From JAAYJT01 sp037445555 (lineage in GTDB: Bacteria; Bacteroidota; Bacteroidia; Bacteroidales; JAAYJT01), in assembly GCA_037445555.1 (NCBI GenBank), contig JBBIKG010000004.1, forward strand, positions 75,038 to 139,037: DNA of 64,000 nt. Reading direction: 5' to 3'. Of this stretch, positions 1 to 8,930 are shown in pieces. The position numbers and the translations under genes were made by a program. Numbering within the stretch: position 1 is the first letter of the stretch; each line of letters starts with the position of its first letter. The notes under the pieces were generated by a model. It had not been told where the DNA came from, ran no database searches, and worked only from the letters and a program-made list of their open reading frames with translations.

Positions 1-2961
1 GCCGCCCCAGCGTGAGCGCGGATCGCGCAGCGATCCGCTTGCTGTGATACCTCGCGAAAATGGCCCCGGATTCACTTCAAGGTTGTATGGGCCTTTATCG
101 AAGGGATAATAGGCCAGGTTCATTATGTCTATGATCATGGGCTGCCCGCTGGGCGGGTCAGCATTAGGGAACACTTCTGTTTCGCGCACAGCGCGCACCG
201 AATGGCGCGAAAGCTCATCCTTGTCGATATTTGGCGGCCTCACATTGCTTGTTTTTTCATAGAACACCGATCGGTCGATATTATACCATGCCAGCTTTGC
301 CCGGTTATATCCATAGGCCAGTCCGGTTCCCGGCGCTCCTTCAGGAAACATCCCAGCAGTGACCTGATATTGCGGAGTGCTGGCAAGATGCCAGTTACCG
401 ATATTACGCAAGTCGATGCTTGATTTGCTTCCTTCGAAGTCGTCGATGTAGGTGGTTCCTGTTTTTCCGACCGCCTTGGAATGGCCCGGAATAAAATGGG
501 CAAATTCCCCATCCATCACTAGGCGTGACGGGGTTTTGGTGCTATAGAAGGGTAGCCTGTCGAGAAGACGGGTTAGAGCGGCTGATTCGGTCTGGTAGCC
601 AAAGTCGAGACCCCAAAGAATGTTGCTTACCGGTTCGTTGCCAAAGCTTACCTTCTGCGTAAGCGGTCTTTCGTGAAGATTCATGAAGGTGCCTCCCACG
701 AAGAACTTGTTGCTGAAACGATGCTCAACCCTTGTGCCAAACAGACGCTTGGTCTGTATGTTGAACATATTTGTGCTTTCAAGCGAAATATTGATGGGAG
801 TACCCGAATTTAGTATTCCTTCGTCGATGATGCGTACCCGGCCCAAGGTATAATCTACCGTGTAATGAATGTTCTCAGTTAGGATATTACCGCCAGCTGT
901 GACCTTTACCGACCCCTGTGGCACATTTATGGCATTGAGCGCTATCTCTGAACCGCTCGAGGATTTGTACGAACCCTGAAGAATAAATTTGTTTTTATCA
1001 GGATATTGCAATGCACCGGTTTTAGTAAGCCGATAAAGAGAGTCGAAGGCATACTTGTCGCCAAGTTCCTTATCAACCAACCTTTTGCGCAAATAGCTGC
1101 CAAAAGGTTCGACTACTGTGAAAAATATACGTCCCGTACTGGCCTGAATAGTCCCTCCCTGGGTGGCGGCACCGTCAATAAAATCAAAAAATCCATCGTG
1201 CGGAGGGTTGAGTTGAGGCGTAAGATTATCGAAGTTGAATACACGAATGAGCGGAACACCTTTAACATCCGCCGGACCTTCGAGCAGGTATCCTGTGGGC
1301 ACGCTGTTGACGCTTCCCGAATAAAGAATATTCAGTATAAAATCCTCCCTATTTACCTGATAAGCATTCAGATTATAGATATTTTTCATCATCAGATCCC
1401 ACAGCGGGATACGGGTATCAATGGCAGTACTCTTAAGCAGCTTAACCATAAGCGCTTTTGGGGTGCTGATACCCTGATCCGAAAACTCACCTACCTGGTA
1501 CACCTGATCACTTTGACCGACGAGTGTGTATTGATAAGCTACTGCGAGCACCTCGTCAGGCTTAAGCTGAAAATTGAGTGATATGAAACCCAGCTTGCTG
1601 TTGTAGGTGAATTCGTTCGGCGAGAGCTTGCGCGCATTTTCAACCTTTTCAAAATCGCGCCCCGCAACCAGGCCCAGTGAGTGACCGGCGAGATATTCAC
1701 TAACCTGGTTGATATCCCGCATTCGCATACTATCTAATTGAGCCAGGAGGTTATTTGTTTTGTTTTGGGGAACCCCGCTTGTTGACCCCAATGAAAGCTG
1801 TTTGTTGTAAGGCTTGTACTCGCCCAGGTCCATAAAGGCGACAATGTTGCGGTTTTCGGTCACAGCAGGTCCTTTGGTGGTCACCCACACCTCAATTTTT
1901 GTGATATTCACATTACTGCTTACGATAGGTAGCCGGGCCAGCGCCTCATCAAACCTGTCGCGGAAAAAATGCCCGATGAAAAAATGTCTGTTCTCATCAT
2001 ACTCCAGGGCTTTGATTTCAAACTGGGTAGTCTGGGCTCCGCCCTGTACCGTGATATTGCGCGTTTCGCTTTTCTGCTGCGAAAACACACTGGTGATGGT
2101 GGTTCGGCCAAACTGCAACTGGGTCTTGAGGCCAAACAGGCTTTGACTTCCTGTAATCAGTGTGCTGTTAAGGGGTAGTGTAACGTCGCCTGCTTCGATC
2201 AGTTTCAAAATCTCGTCTTCCTTGCCCTCATATTTGAGTTTGAGTTTGTTCTCAAAATCAAACATCGCCTCTGTATTGTAGTTGGTATTGAATTCTATTT
2301 TGTCGCCGATGCGGGCTACAACGCTCATCTGTATCTTTTGGTCAAAATCGAAGTTGGTGGTGCGGCGCCTCTTGACATCCAGTGCCGGGTCTTCGCGATA
2401 GTTTGACCGAACGCCGAAGGTAAGTTCTGCTGAACCTTGCGGCCGGATATCGATCACATTGCTGCCAAATATTTTCTCAAAAAGTTCACCCCCCACATTA
2501 ATTTGCGGGATTAGCCCTCCTGCGCGCCGATCGGCCTGGCCGGGCACCGACTGGGTGCGCTGCCTCCAGTAATTCTCCAGCGAATTTTCAAGCGAATAAT
2601 TTTGGTACTCCTCGAAGGTCAGGGTACGGGGCGTGTGAAAATTGAGTTGCCCAAGCTTTGAATAAATGGTATATTCTTTACGAACAGGGTCGTATACAAT
2701 TTCTTCGGTAAGCTCTTTCGGATCTTTGAAGTCGATCCCTCTCTTACGCTTGGGGCTTGACAACAACACAGGGTTCTGCTGTTGAAGAGGGTAAGGTAGT
2801 TTACTTAAGGTATCATCAGCATGATTAGCGGAAAACCCACTTGCGGGCGTATCGAAAGGTGCAGTTTTGGCATCGGGAATGCCTGCCCAAACAAGCAATC
2901 CGACAAAAATAATGCAAACTAAACGAAGCAGGTATCTGATAGACTGATCCAAGGGTGTCAA
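1..2961 (-). CDS. sprA: Cell surface protein SprA, N-terminal part (cut by left window edge)
   Basis: Translating the minus strand from about 2961 down to base 1 gives one uninterrupted frame of nearly 1000 residues with no frameshift. A hydrophobic signal segment lies near the start. It is followed by SprA-typical text: the motif LTFEEYQNYSLENSLENYW, the FDFDQKIQMSVVARIGDKI strand region, and near the edge YYPFDKGPYN, which is highly characteristic of SprA. SprA forms the giant outer-membrane translocon of the type IX secretion/gliding system and is usually about 2400 residues, so roughly the last 60% lies outside the window. No ATG is available at the N terminus. The likely starts are TTG at 2961 or TTG at 2952, and both leave the signal peptide intact. 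The ruvA stop is 56 bases upstream, so co-transcription with ruvA is likely. The T9SS cargo protein at 39636 fits an active system. Confidence 0.95.
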   Translation of the reverse strand, partial: MTPLDQSIRYLLRLVCIIFVGLLVWAGIPDAKTAPFDTPASGFSANHADDTLSKLPYPLQQQNPVLLSSPKRKRGIDFKDPKELTEEIVYDPVRKEYTIYSKLGQLNFHTPRTLTFEEYQNYSLENSLENYWRQRTQSVPGQADRRAGGLIPQINVGGELFEKIFGSNVIDIRPQGSAELTFGVRSNYREDPALDVKRRRTTNFDFDQKIQMSVVARIGDKIEFNTNYNTEAMFDFENKLKLKYEGKEDEILKLIEAGDVTLPLNSTLITGSQSLFGLKTQLQFGRTTITSVFSQQKSETRNITVQGGAQTTQFEIKALEYDENRHFFIGHFFRDRFDEALARLPIVSSNVNITKIEVWVTTKGPAVTENRNIVAFMDLGEYKPYNKQLSLGSTSGVPQNKTNNLLAQLDSMRMRDINQVSEYLAGHSLGLVAGRDFEKVENARKLSPNEFTYNSKLGFISLNFQLKPDEVLAVAYQYTLVGQSDQVYQVGEFSDQGISTPKALMVKLLKSTAIDTRIPLWDLMMKNIYNLNAYQVNREDFILNILYSGSVNSVPTGYLLEGPADVKGVPLIRVFNFDNLTPQLNPPHDGFFDFIDGAATQGGTIQASTGRIFFTVVEPFGSYLRKRLVDKELGDKYAFDSLYRLTKTGALQYPDKNKFILQGSYKSSSGSEIALNAINVPQGSVKVTAGGNILTENIHYTVDYTLGRVRIIDEGILNSGTPINISLESTNMFNIQTKRLFGTRVEHRFSNKFFVGGTFMNLHERPLTQKVSFGNEPVSNILWGLDFGYQTESAALTRLLDRLPFYSTKTPSRLVMDGEFAHFIPGHSKAVGKTGTTYIDDFEGSKSSIDLRNIGNWHLASTPQYQVTAGMFPEGAPGTGLAYGYNRAKLAWYNIDRSVFYEKTSNVRPPNIDKDELSRHSVRAVRETEVFPNADPPSGQPMIIDIMNLAYYPFDKGPYNLEVNPGPFSRGITASGSLRDPRSRWGG

Positions 2962-3017
2962 GCTTATTAATACAATCCTCCGGGTTGTGGCCGCCTCTCC
3001 CAGCTTACCTGCACTGG

Positions 3018-3617
3018 TTAGAGCATTTTCAAGGCATTCTTGACCAGCACTTCAACACTCATGGCGTCACCCCCCGAAGCAATGATTTTCTGAAGGGCTT
3101 TTTCGGCAGCGCTTTTATTGAAACCAAGCATTACCAGTGCAGATAACGCTTCTTCTTTCTGTGTATTGTATGCTGCGCCTAAATTGTCAGTCGCTACGGC
3201 TATGAGGCCGACCTTATCCTTCAGGTCAACGATGATGCGTTGAGCAGTTTTTGCCCCTATGCCTTTGATGGATTGAAGCAGGGGCACATTGCCTCTTTGG
3301 ATAGCTGTTTTGATGTCGGCCACTGACGATGATGACAAAATAAGCCTCGCGGTGTTGGCACCTATTCCACTTACTGTGATCAACTCACGGAAAAGTTCAC
3401 GCTCGGCTTCGTCGATAAAACCGTAGAGAATATGGGCATCATCACGCACTAACAAGTGGGTGAGCAGCCTGCATTTTTGGGGAGGTTCTTCGTGCGGGTT
3501 GGGCAACCTGGAGTATGTATTCAATGAAATATTGAGGTGATACCCCACACCGTGGCAGTCAATCACCACATAAGCGGGACTCTTTTCTGTTAAATAACCT
3601 TCAACATAAGCGTACAT
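3018..3617 (-). CDS. ruvA: Holliday junction branch migration protein RuvA
   Basis: This is a 199-residue RuvA. It has the OB-fold start MYAYVEGYL, the helix-hairpin-helix motifs TVSGIGANTARLIL and SIKGIGAKTAQRIIVDLKDK, and a C-terminal domain III (residues about 155-199) ending in KNALKML. RuvA binds four-way junctions and loads the RuvB helicase, whose gene is far away here at 51492-52526. The frame is open 13 codons further upstream, but family alignment favours the ATG at 3617, directly before Tyr-Ala-Tyr. It lies between maeB (divergent) and sprA (downstream), an order I recall from other Bacteroidota. Confidence 0.96.
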   Translation of the reverse strand: MYAYVEGYLTEKSPAYVVIDCHGVGYHLNISLNTYSRLPNPHEEPPQKCRLLTHLLVRDDAHILYGFIDEAERELFRELITVSGIGANTARLILSSSSVADIKTAIQRGNVPLLQSIKGIGAKTAQRIIVDLKDKVGLIAVATDNLGAAYNTQKEEALSALVMLGFNKSAAEKALQKIIASGGDAMSVEVLVKNALKML

Positions 3618-3787
3618 AACCTTTAAAAAATCAGTTATCACATTGGCTGTATGCAATCTGCATGCCTGGCCGGCAAATGTACGATTTTACCGTAAATGAA
3701 TATATCAGGTGCTGATTGCGAGTGGTCAGGTTTAATTCTTTAATTTCGTAAAAATTAATTTTCATCACCTCCATCAACCATAAACCT

Positions 3788-6064
3788 ATGAAAACAGCAT
3801 TGCAGAAGGACGCACTGGAATACCATGCCAGCGGGCGACCTGGAAAAATTGAAGTTATTCCTACCAAGCCCTATCAAACACAGCGCGATTTGTCGCTGGC
3901 ATACACTCCGGGTGTGGCAACCCCCTGTCTCGAAATAAAAGAAAACAGAGATGACGTGTATAAGTATACAGCCAAAGGGAACCTTGTAGCTGTTATCTCG
4001 AACGGAACGGCAGTCCTTGGGCTGGGCGACATCGGAGCTATGGCCGGAAAACCTGTGATGGAAGGCAAGGGGCTCCTGTTCAAGGTGTTCGCAGACATCG
4101 ATGTTTTTGATATCGAAGTAGATCAGAAAGACACCGAAAAACTTATTGAAACCATCGTCGCCATTGCACCCACTTTTGGCGGTATCAACCTTGAAGACAT
4201 TAAAGCCCCCGAATGCTTTGAAATTGAAACAAGGGTGCAGGCGGCACTTGACATCCCGGTAATGCACGATGATCAGCACGGAACGGCAATGATCACCTCG
4301 GCAGGGTTGCTGAATGCGCTTCAACTACTTGGAAAAAAGATTGATGAAATAAAGATTGTGGTCAATGGCGCAGGAGCCTCCGCCATCTCATGCACCAAAC
4401 TTTATGTGCTTATGGGAGTAAAGCCTGAAAATATTATCATGGTTGACAGCAAGGGAGTACTCCGGCACGACCGTACCGATCTTAACCCGGTTAAAAAACA
4501 ATTTGCTACCACACGCGACCTTCACACGCTTGAAGAAGCAGTAAAAGGAGCGGATATGTTTCTTGGGCTTTCGGTGGCAGGCGCATTTAAAAAGGAGTGG
4601 CTTCTCACCATGGCCGATAATCCCATCGTATTTGCGCTGGCAAATCCGGTTCCGGAGATTCTTCCGGAAGAGGCATGGTCGGTGAGGCAAGATCTGATTA
4701 TGGCTACGGGTCGTAGCGATTATCCCAACCAGATCAATAATGTGCTTGGGTTTCCGTTCATCTTTAGGGGTGCGCTGGACGTAAAAGCTACCAAAATCAA
4801 CGACGAGATGAAACTGGCGGCAGCCTATGCCCTCGCCGAACTGGCCAAGCTGCCGGTGCCCGAAGAGGTAAATTTGGCTTACAAAACCACTAATCTCAAA
4901 TTTGGCCGCGATTATATCATTCCAAAACCCATGGACCCGCGACTCATTGAGCATGTGGCAACTGCAGTGGCCAGAGCTGCAATGGACAGCGGGGTGGCAC
5001 GGCAACCTATCACCCACTGGGAGGAATACAAAGATGAGCTCCGGAGAAGGATGGGGCTGGGCGATCCGCTTAAGCGCTTTCTGAGGGCAAAAGCCAGAAT
5101 GGAACCGAAGCGTGTTGTATTCGCCGAAGCCGAAAACTATAAAATCCTCAAAGCCGCTGAAATTGTTAAGGGAGAAGGTATTGCTATTCCAATGCTGCTC
5201 GGCAATAAAAATATCATTCGTCAAATCATCGCCCAGTATGGGCTGGAGCTTGACAATGTAGAGATCATCGACCCTAAATCTCCGGAAGAAACCGAACGCG
5301 TCAAAGCATTTGCCGCACAGTACTTTGACAAGCGTAAGCGCCGTGGAGTGACACTTACCGCCGCCATTGACAACATGACGCACCGAAACTTTTTTGGTCC
5401 TATGCTTGTAGAAAACAACTATGCAGATGCAGTGATTTCAGGACTCACTAGAAGTTATCCCGACAGCATCAGGCCGGCGTTGCATATCATTGGCAAGAAA
5501 AAGGATGCCAAAGTCATCTCGGGGATGTACATCATCATTACCAAAAAAGGACCATTCTTTTTTGCCGACACCACCGTGAACATGAACCCCGACGAAGAAA
5601 CCCTGACAGAAATCACGCTGCAGGCCGCCGAAAAAGTCAAACAGTTTAACATTACTCCGCGAATTGCGTTGTTGTCATACTCTAATTTCGGATCAGTTGA
5701 GGGTCGCATTCCCTTGCTGGTGCGAAATGTGGTGGCAAGATTGCACAAAGAACACCCCGATCTGATTGTGGATGGCGATATCCAGGCCAACTTTGCCCTG
5801 AACAACGAAATGCTGAAAGAAAACTTCCCATTCAGCAAACTGGTTGACGGACCCGCCAATACAATGATATTCCCCTACCTCACAGCGGGCAACGTGTCCT
5901 ACAAGCTTATGCAGGAAATGGGTGGCTTTGAAGCCATCGGTCCAATTTTGATGGGATTGAATAAAAGCGTTCACATCCTTCAGCTTGGCAGTTCCGTTGC
6001 CGAAATCGTAAATATGGTAGCCATTGCCGTAATCGATGCCCAGTGTACCGACTCCCAATCATAG
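3788..6064 (+). CDS. maeB: NADP-dependent malic enzyme with C-terminal phosphotransacetylase-like domain
   Basis: The 758-residue protein has the MaeB two-part layout. The malic enzyme portion (about 1-430) contains SLAYTPGVATPC, the Lys/Asp catalytic region LEDIKAPECFEIE with HDDQHGTA, and the Rossmann motif VVNGAGASAIS. The phosphotransacetylase-like portion (about 430-755) contains VVFAEAENYKILKAA and FADTTVNMNPDEETL. The enzyme decarboxylates malate to pyruvate while reducing NADP. The second domain is usually regulatory, binding acetyl-CoA, and not catalytic. Length is normal. Malate dehydrogenase follows 124 bases downstream on the same strand, so the pair forms a malate-handling module linking oxaloacetate, malate and pyruvate. 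The stop is TAG. Confidence 0.95.
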   Translation: MKTALQKDALEYHASGRPGKIEVIPTKPYQTQRDLSLAYTPGVATPCLEIKENRDDVYKYTAKGNLVAVISNGTAVLGLGDIGAMAGKPVMEGKGLLFKVFADIDVFDIEVDQKDTEKLIETIVAIAPTFGGINLEDIKAPECFEIETRVQAALDIPVMHDDQHGTAMITSAGLLNALQLLGKKIDEIKIVVNGAGASAISCTKLYVLMGVKPENIIMVDSKGVLRHDRTDLNPVKKQFATTRDLHTLEEAVKGADMFLGLSVAGAFKKEWLLTMADNPIVFALANPVPEILPEEAWSVRQDLIMATGRSDYPNQINNVLGFPFIFRGALDVKATKINDEMKLAAAYALAELAKLPVPEEVNLAYKTTNLKFGRDYIIPKPMDPRLIEHVATAVARAAMDSGVARQPITHWEEYKDELRRRMGLGDPLKRFLRAKARMEPKRVVFAEAENYKILKAAEIVKGEGIAIPMLLGNKNIIRQIIAQYGLELDNVEIIDPKSPEETERVKAFAAQYFDKRKRRGVTLTAAIDNMTHRNFFGPMLVENNYADAVISGLTRSYPDSIRPALHIIGKKKDAKVISGMYIIITKKGPFFFADTTVNMNPDEETLTEITLQAAEKVKQFNITPRIALLSYSNFGSVEGRIPLLVRNVVARLHKEHPDLIVDGDIQANFALNNEMLKENFPFSKLVDGPANTMIFPYLTAGNVSYKLMQEMGGFEAIGPILMGLNKSVHILQLGSSVAEIVNMVAIAVIDAQCTDSQS

Positions 6065-6188
6065 CAAAAATCCCAGGCTCCGAAAATAATATTAACTGAC
6101 GGATATATTTTACTATGTATTTATATAGATATATTATTAATTTCGCTAATTGTAAGAAACAATAACTGCAACCACCAATTCGATTGTC

Positions 6189-7133
6189 ATGAAAAAGATT
6201 ACAGTAGTAGGCGCCGGAAATGTGGGCGCCACCTGCGCCAATGTGATTGCAAGCAAAGACTTGTGCCGCGAAGTTGTATTGCTTGACATAAAAGAAGGCA
6301 TGGCTGAAGGCAAAGCCCTTGATATTTGGCAAACCTCTTCCATCAACCATTTTAATACCCGCGTCACAGGAGCGACCAACGATTATCTTAAGACCAAAGG
6401 ATCAGGCATTGTTGTGATTACCTCGGGGCTACCCCGTAAGCCGGGCATGAGCCGTGACGACCTCATCAAAACCAATGCGACCATTGTTAAAGAAACGGTC
6501 GAACGGGTAATCCGCTATTCCCCCGAAGCCATCATCATTGTGGTGACTAACCCCCTTGATGTGATGACGTACGCAGCTTACAGGGCGGCACGAAAAGAGA
6601 GCCGCAAAGTGTTCGGCATGGCAGGTATTCTTGATACCGGCCGATACAAGGCTTTTATTGCCGATGCGCTGAATGTCTCCCCGAAGGATATTCACAGCAT
6701 GTTGCTCGGCGGCCATGGCGACACCATGGTTCCCCTGCCCCGCTATACTAGTATCTCAGGTATTCCTGTGACTGAACTGCTGAACAAGGAAGAAATAGAA
6801 AAAATCGTTGACCGCACCCGTAAGGGCGGAGGCGAACTGGTTAACCTGATGGGAACTTCGGCCTGGTATGCGCCGGGAGCTGCGGCCGCACAGATGGTCG
6901 AAGCTATAGTAGATGATCAGCGACGGATTTTCCCTGTTTGCGCATACCTGAAAGGTGAGTATGGCCTGCATGATATTTATATGGGTGTGCCCGTAATTCT
7001 TGGAGCCGACGGCATTGAAGAAATCATTGAGTTGAAATTGAACAAGGAGGAGATGAAAATGCTCAACGAATCGGCTGATTCAGTGAAAGCAACGATGAAA
7101 GTGCTGGACGAAATGGATCTTTTTAGCGACTAA
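6189..7133 (+). CDS. mdh: Malate dehydrogenase
   Basis: The 314-residue protein is of the LDH-like (mdh type 3) family. It has the N-terminal dinucleotide motif VVGAGNVGATCA, substrate-binding arginines in SGLPRKPGMSRDDL, the VVTNPLDVMTY strand-loop, and the catalytic GGHGDTMVPLPR motif. It interconverts malate and oxaloacetate with NAD in the cytoplasm, in either the oxidative or the reductive branch of the TCA cycle. The start at 6189 is the first in-frame ATG and gives the canonical MKKITVVGAG. The AT-rich 124-bp gap after maeB may hold its own promoter. A GC hairpin follows the stop. Confidence 0.96.
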   Translation: MKKITVVGAGNVGATCANVIASKDLCREVVLLDIKEGMAEGKALDIWQTSSINHFNTRVTGATNDYLKTKGSGIVVITSGLPRKPGMSRDDLIKTNATIVKETVERVIRYSPEAIIIVVTNPLDVMTYAAYRAARKESRKVFGMAGILDTGRYKAFIADALNVSPKDIHSMLLGGHGDTMVPLPRYTSISGIPVTELLNKEEIEKIVDRTRKGGGELVNLMGTSAWYAPGAAAAQMVEAIVDDQRRIFPVCAYLKGEYGLHDIYMGVPVILGADGIEEIIELKLNKEEMKMLNESADSVKATMKVLDEMDLFSD

Positions 7134-7164
7134 TCGTAAAATCTGACAGTCTTCTGATCTACCC

Positions 7165-7190
7165 GGAGCGATCATACAACTGGTCGCTCC
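7165..7190 (+). terminator. Probable intrinsic terminator after mdh
   Basis: GGAGCGA (7165-7171) pairs with TCGCTCC (7184-7190) across a 12-base loop and is followed by TTTCATTT. It lies 32 bases after the mdh stop and separates mdh from the sirtuin operon. Confidence 0.6.
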
Positions 7191-7240
7191 TTTCATTTCA
7201 ATGCCATCGCTGGTACCATTCGAGCTATCTGTGTATTTTG

Positions 7241-7249
7241 TACCTTTGC
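7241..7249 (+). promoter_or_regulatory. Bacteroidota -7 element upstream of cobB operon
   Basis: TACCTTTGC matches the Bacteroidota -7 consensus TAnnTTTGY exactly and lies 22 bases before the cobB ATG. No clear TTTG (-33) is visible at the usual distance. Confidence 0.55.
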
Positions 7250-7270
7250 AGTTCTCAGTACCAAAAAAGA

Positions 7271-7960
7271 ATGAAAAAGGTTGTAGTGTTGACAGGCGCC
7301 GGAATAAGTGCCGAAAGCGGTATAAAAACCTTTCGCGACTCGGATGGTCTGTGGGAAAATCACAGGATTGAAGACGTAGCCACCTATGATGCATGGGTGC
7401 GCAACCCTCAGCTGGTGCTCGATTTCTATAATCAGCGCCGCAAACAACTTCGTGAGGCAGAGCCAAATGCAGCACATTGCGCCCTGGTGAGGCTGGAATC
7501 AAAATTCAAGGTTCGCATTATTACACAAAATGTTGACGATCTGCATGAACGTGCAGGATCCACCCATGTTCTTCATCTGCATGGCGAGCTTAAAAAAGTT
7601 CGCAGCACTGTCGACCCAAATCTGGTATATACGCTCGATGGCTGGGAGCTGAAATGGGGCGACACCTGCGAGAAAGGATCACAGCTTCGGCCTCATATTG
7701 TGTGGTTCGGCGAACCCGTGCCGGCAATAATGGATGCAGCCGCAATAACACAAGATGCTGACATTTTCATCGTAATCGGCACATCGCTGAATGTATATCC
7801 TGCGGCCGGACTGGTCGAGGTGGCGCCTCGCAAGGCATCCAAATATATTATCGACCCCAAAGCCGAGGCCAGACCTTATATTAATAATCTTACGGTGATC
7901 AGCCAAACGGCCGGCACAGGAGTGCCTGAGCTTGTAGCCACCCTTTTACGTGAAAACTAA
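7271..7960 (+). CDS. cobB: NAD-dependent protein deacylase (sirtuin)
   Basis: The 229-residue sirtuin has the NAD-binding GAGISAESGIKTFR motif at residues about 9-22, the TQNVDDLHERAG segment, the catalytic His in HLHGEL, and the C-terminal VIGTSLNVYPAAGL and YIIDPKA motifs. It removes acetyl or other acyl groups from protein lysines, consuming NAD. The zinc-binding Cys pairs of classical sirtuins are not obvious between HGEL and WFGE; only one Cys (GDTCEKG) is seen, as in several CobB-type class III sirtuins. The frame is open 11 codons upstream, but MKKVVVLTGAG at 7271 is the family start and lies just after the promoter. It heads an operon with FKBP, recX and prfB. Confidence 0.92.
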   Translation: MKKVVVLTGAGISAESGIKTFRDSDGLWENHRIEDVATYDAWVRNPQLVLDFYNQRRKQLREAEPNAAHCALVRLESKFKVRIITQNVDDLHERAGSTHVLHLHGELKKVRSTVDPNLVYTLDGWELKWGDTCEKGSQLRPHIVWFGEPVPAIMDAAAITQDADIFIVIGTSLNVYPAAGLVEVAPRKASKYIIDPKAEARPYINNLTVISQTAGTGVPELVATLLREN

Positions 7961-7977
7961 CCTAGTATACTAAAAAT

Positions 7978-8442
7978 ATGTACAAACGCTTACTATACTT
8001 GCTGCTTCCAGTATTGATGCTGGCCACAAGCTCCTGTCTCGACACTACTGATTTTGATGCAGAGGATGAGAAAAAGATTCTTGAGTACCTCAAGTCCAAC
8101 AGCCTGGAAGCTCAGAAGAATGACTACGGCATTTACTATATTATTACCGTGCCGGGATCAGATCAGAAGCCCACGGCTCTCAGCACTATTAAAGTAAATT
8201 ACCGTGGCAAGTTGCTGAACGGGAATGTTTTCGATTCGACCTTTGAATCAGGAAAACCCTATGAAATGAAACTGTCGGATGCCATACTTGGATGGCAGCT
8301 AACCATTCCTTATTATGGAAAGGGGGGTAAGGGAATGTTATTCATCCCTTCGCGTTATGGGTATGGCAACTTCGCCATTGGCAATATAATTCCCGCTCAT
8401 TCAGTACTTATATTTGACATTGAACTCATCGATTTCCGCTAA
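7978..8442 (+). CDS. FKBP-type peptidyl-prolyl isomerase lipoprotein
   Basis: The 154-residue protein has a lipoprotein signal (MYKRLLYLLLPVLMLATSSC, lipobox Cys at 20). A C-terminal FKBP domain includes VNYRGKLLNGNVFDSTFESG, the GWQLTIPYYGKGGKGMLFIP loop and an AHSVLIFDIELIDF ending. These periplasmic or outer-membrane lipoproteins act as proline isomerases or chaperones in envelope protein folding. The linker before the domain is short, as is common in Bacteroidota homologues. It starts 17 bases after cobB, and its stop overlaps the recX start (TAATG), so translation is probably coupled. Confidence 0.9.
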   Translation: MYKRLLYLLLPVLMLATSSCLDTTDFDAEDEKKILEYLKSNSLEAQKNDYGIYYIITVPGSDQKPTALSTIKVNYRGKLLNGNVFDSTFESGKPYEMKLSDAILGWQLTIPYYGKGGKGMLFIPSRYGYGNFAIGNIIPAHSVLIFDIELIDFR

Positions 8443-8930
8443 TGAGCACCGACATTCCCCTATCCAGTCAGCCGCAAAATCTGCAGGCTTATCTGAACCA
8501 GCTCATGCGCTTTTGCAGCGTCCAGGAGAGAAGTGAAAATGATGTAAGAAAGAAGCTGGCCCTGCAAAAATGTCCTGCTCAGTATGTAGAAGATATCATT
8601 ACAAAGCTTAAATCTGAAAATTTTCTCGACGACTACAGGTATGCCCGGGCTTTTTGCCGAGGTAAGTTCAGAATAAACGAGTGGGGTCGGATTAAGATTA
8701 CTGCAGCATTGGTCTACGAAGGCATTCCAATGGAAGCGATAACGGAGGCTATGAAGGAAATTGATGAAACAGAATATCGCGAAGCATTGCGTATGATCCT
8801 CGAAAAAAAGCACAGGATAACTCCGGGCCAGGGCTTTGTGCGCAAGAATAAAACAGCCCTTCATGCCATCAGCAAGGGTTATGAATCGTCGCTGGTATAC
8901 GAAACATTAAATGAAATAATCAAGAAATAA
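8442..8930 (+). CDS. recX: Regulatory protein RecX
   Basis: The 162-residue protein has the RecX pattern of repeated three-helix modules. Examples are RSENDVRKKLALQKCPAQYVEDIITKLKSENFLDDYRYARAFCRGKFRINEWGR broken over two modules, then KITAALVYEGIPMEAITEAM. RecX binds and modulates RecA filaments. The ATG overlaps the FKBP stop and its own stop overlaps the prfB start (TAATG on both sides), so it sits in a translationally coupled operon. recA itself is not in the window. Confidence 0.9.
   Translation: MSTDIPLSSQPQNLQAYLNQLMRFCSVQERSENDVRKKLALQKCPAQYVEDIITKLKSENFLDDYRYARAFCRGKFRINEWGRIKITAALVYEGIPMEAITEAMKEIDETEYREALRMILEKKHRITPGQGFVRKNKTALHAISKGYESSLVYETLNEIIKK

Noticed and set aside
4388..5383. 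331-codon antisense frame inside maeB
   Set aside because: It lies wholly opposite a full-length, motif-complete malic enzyme and has no recognisable domain.
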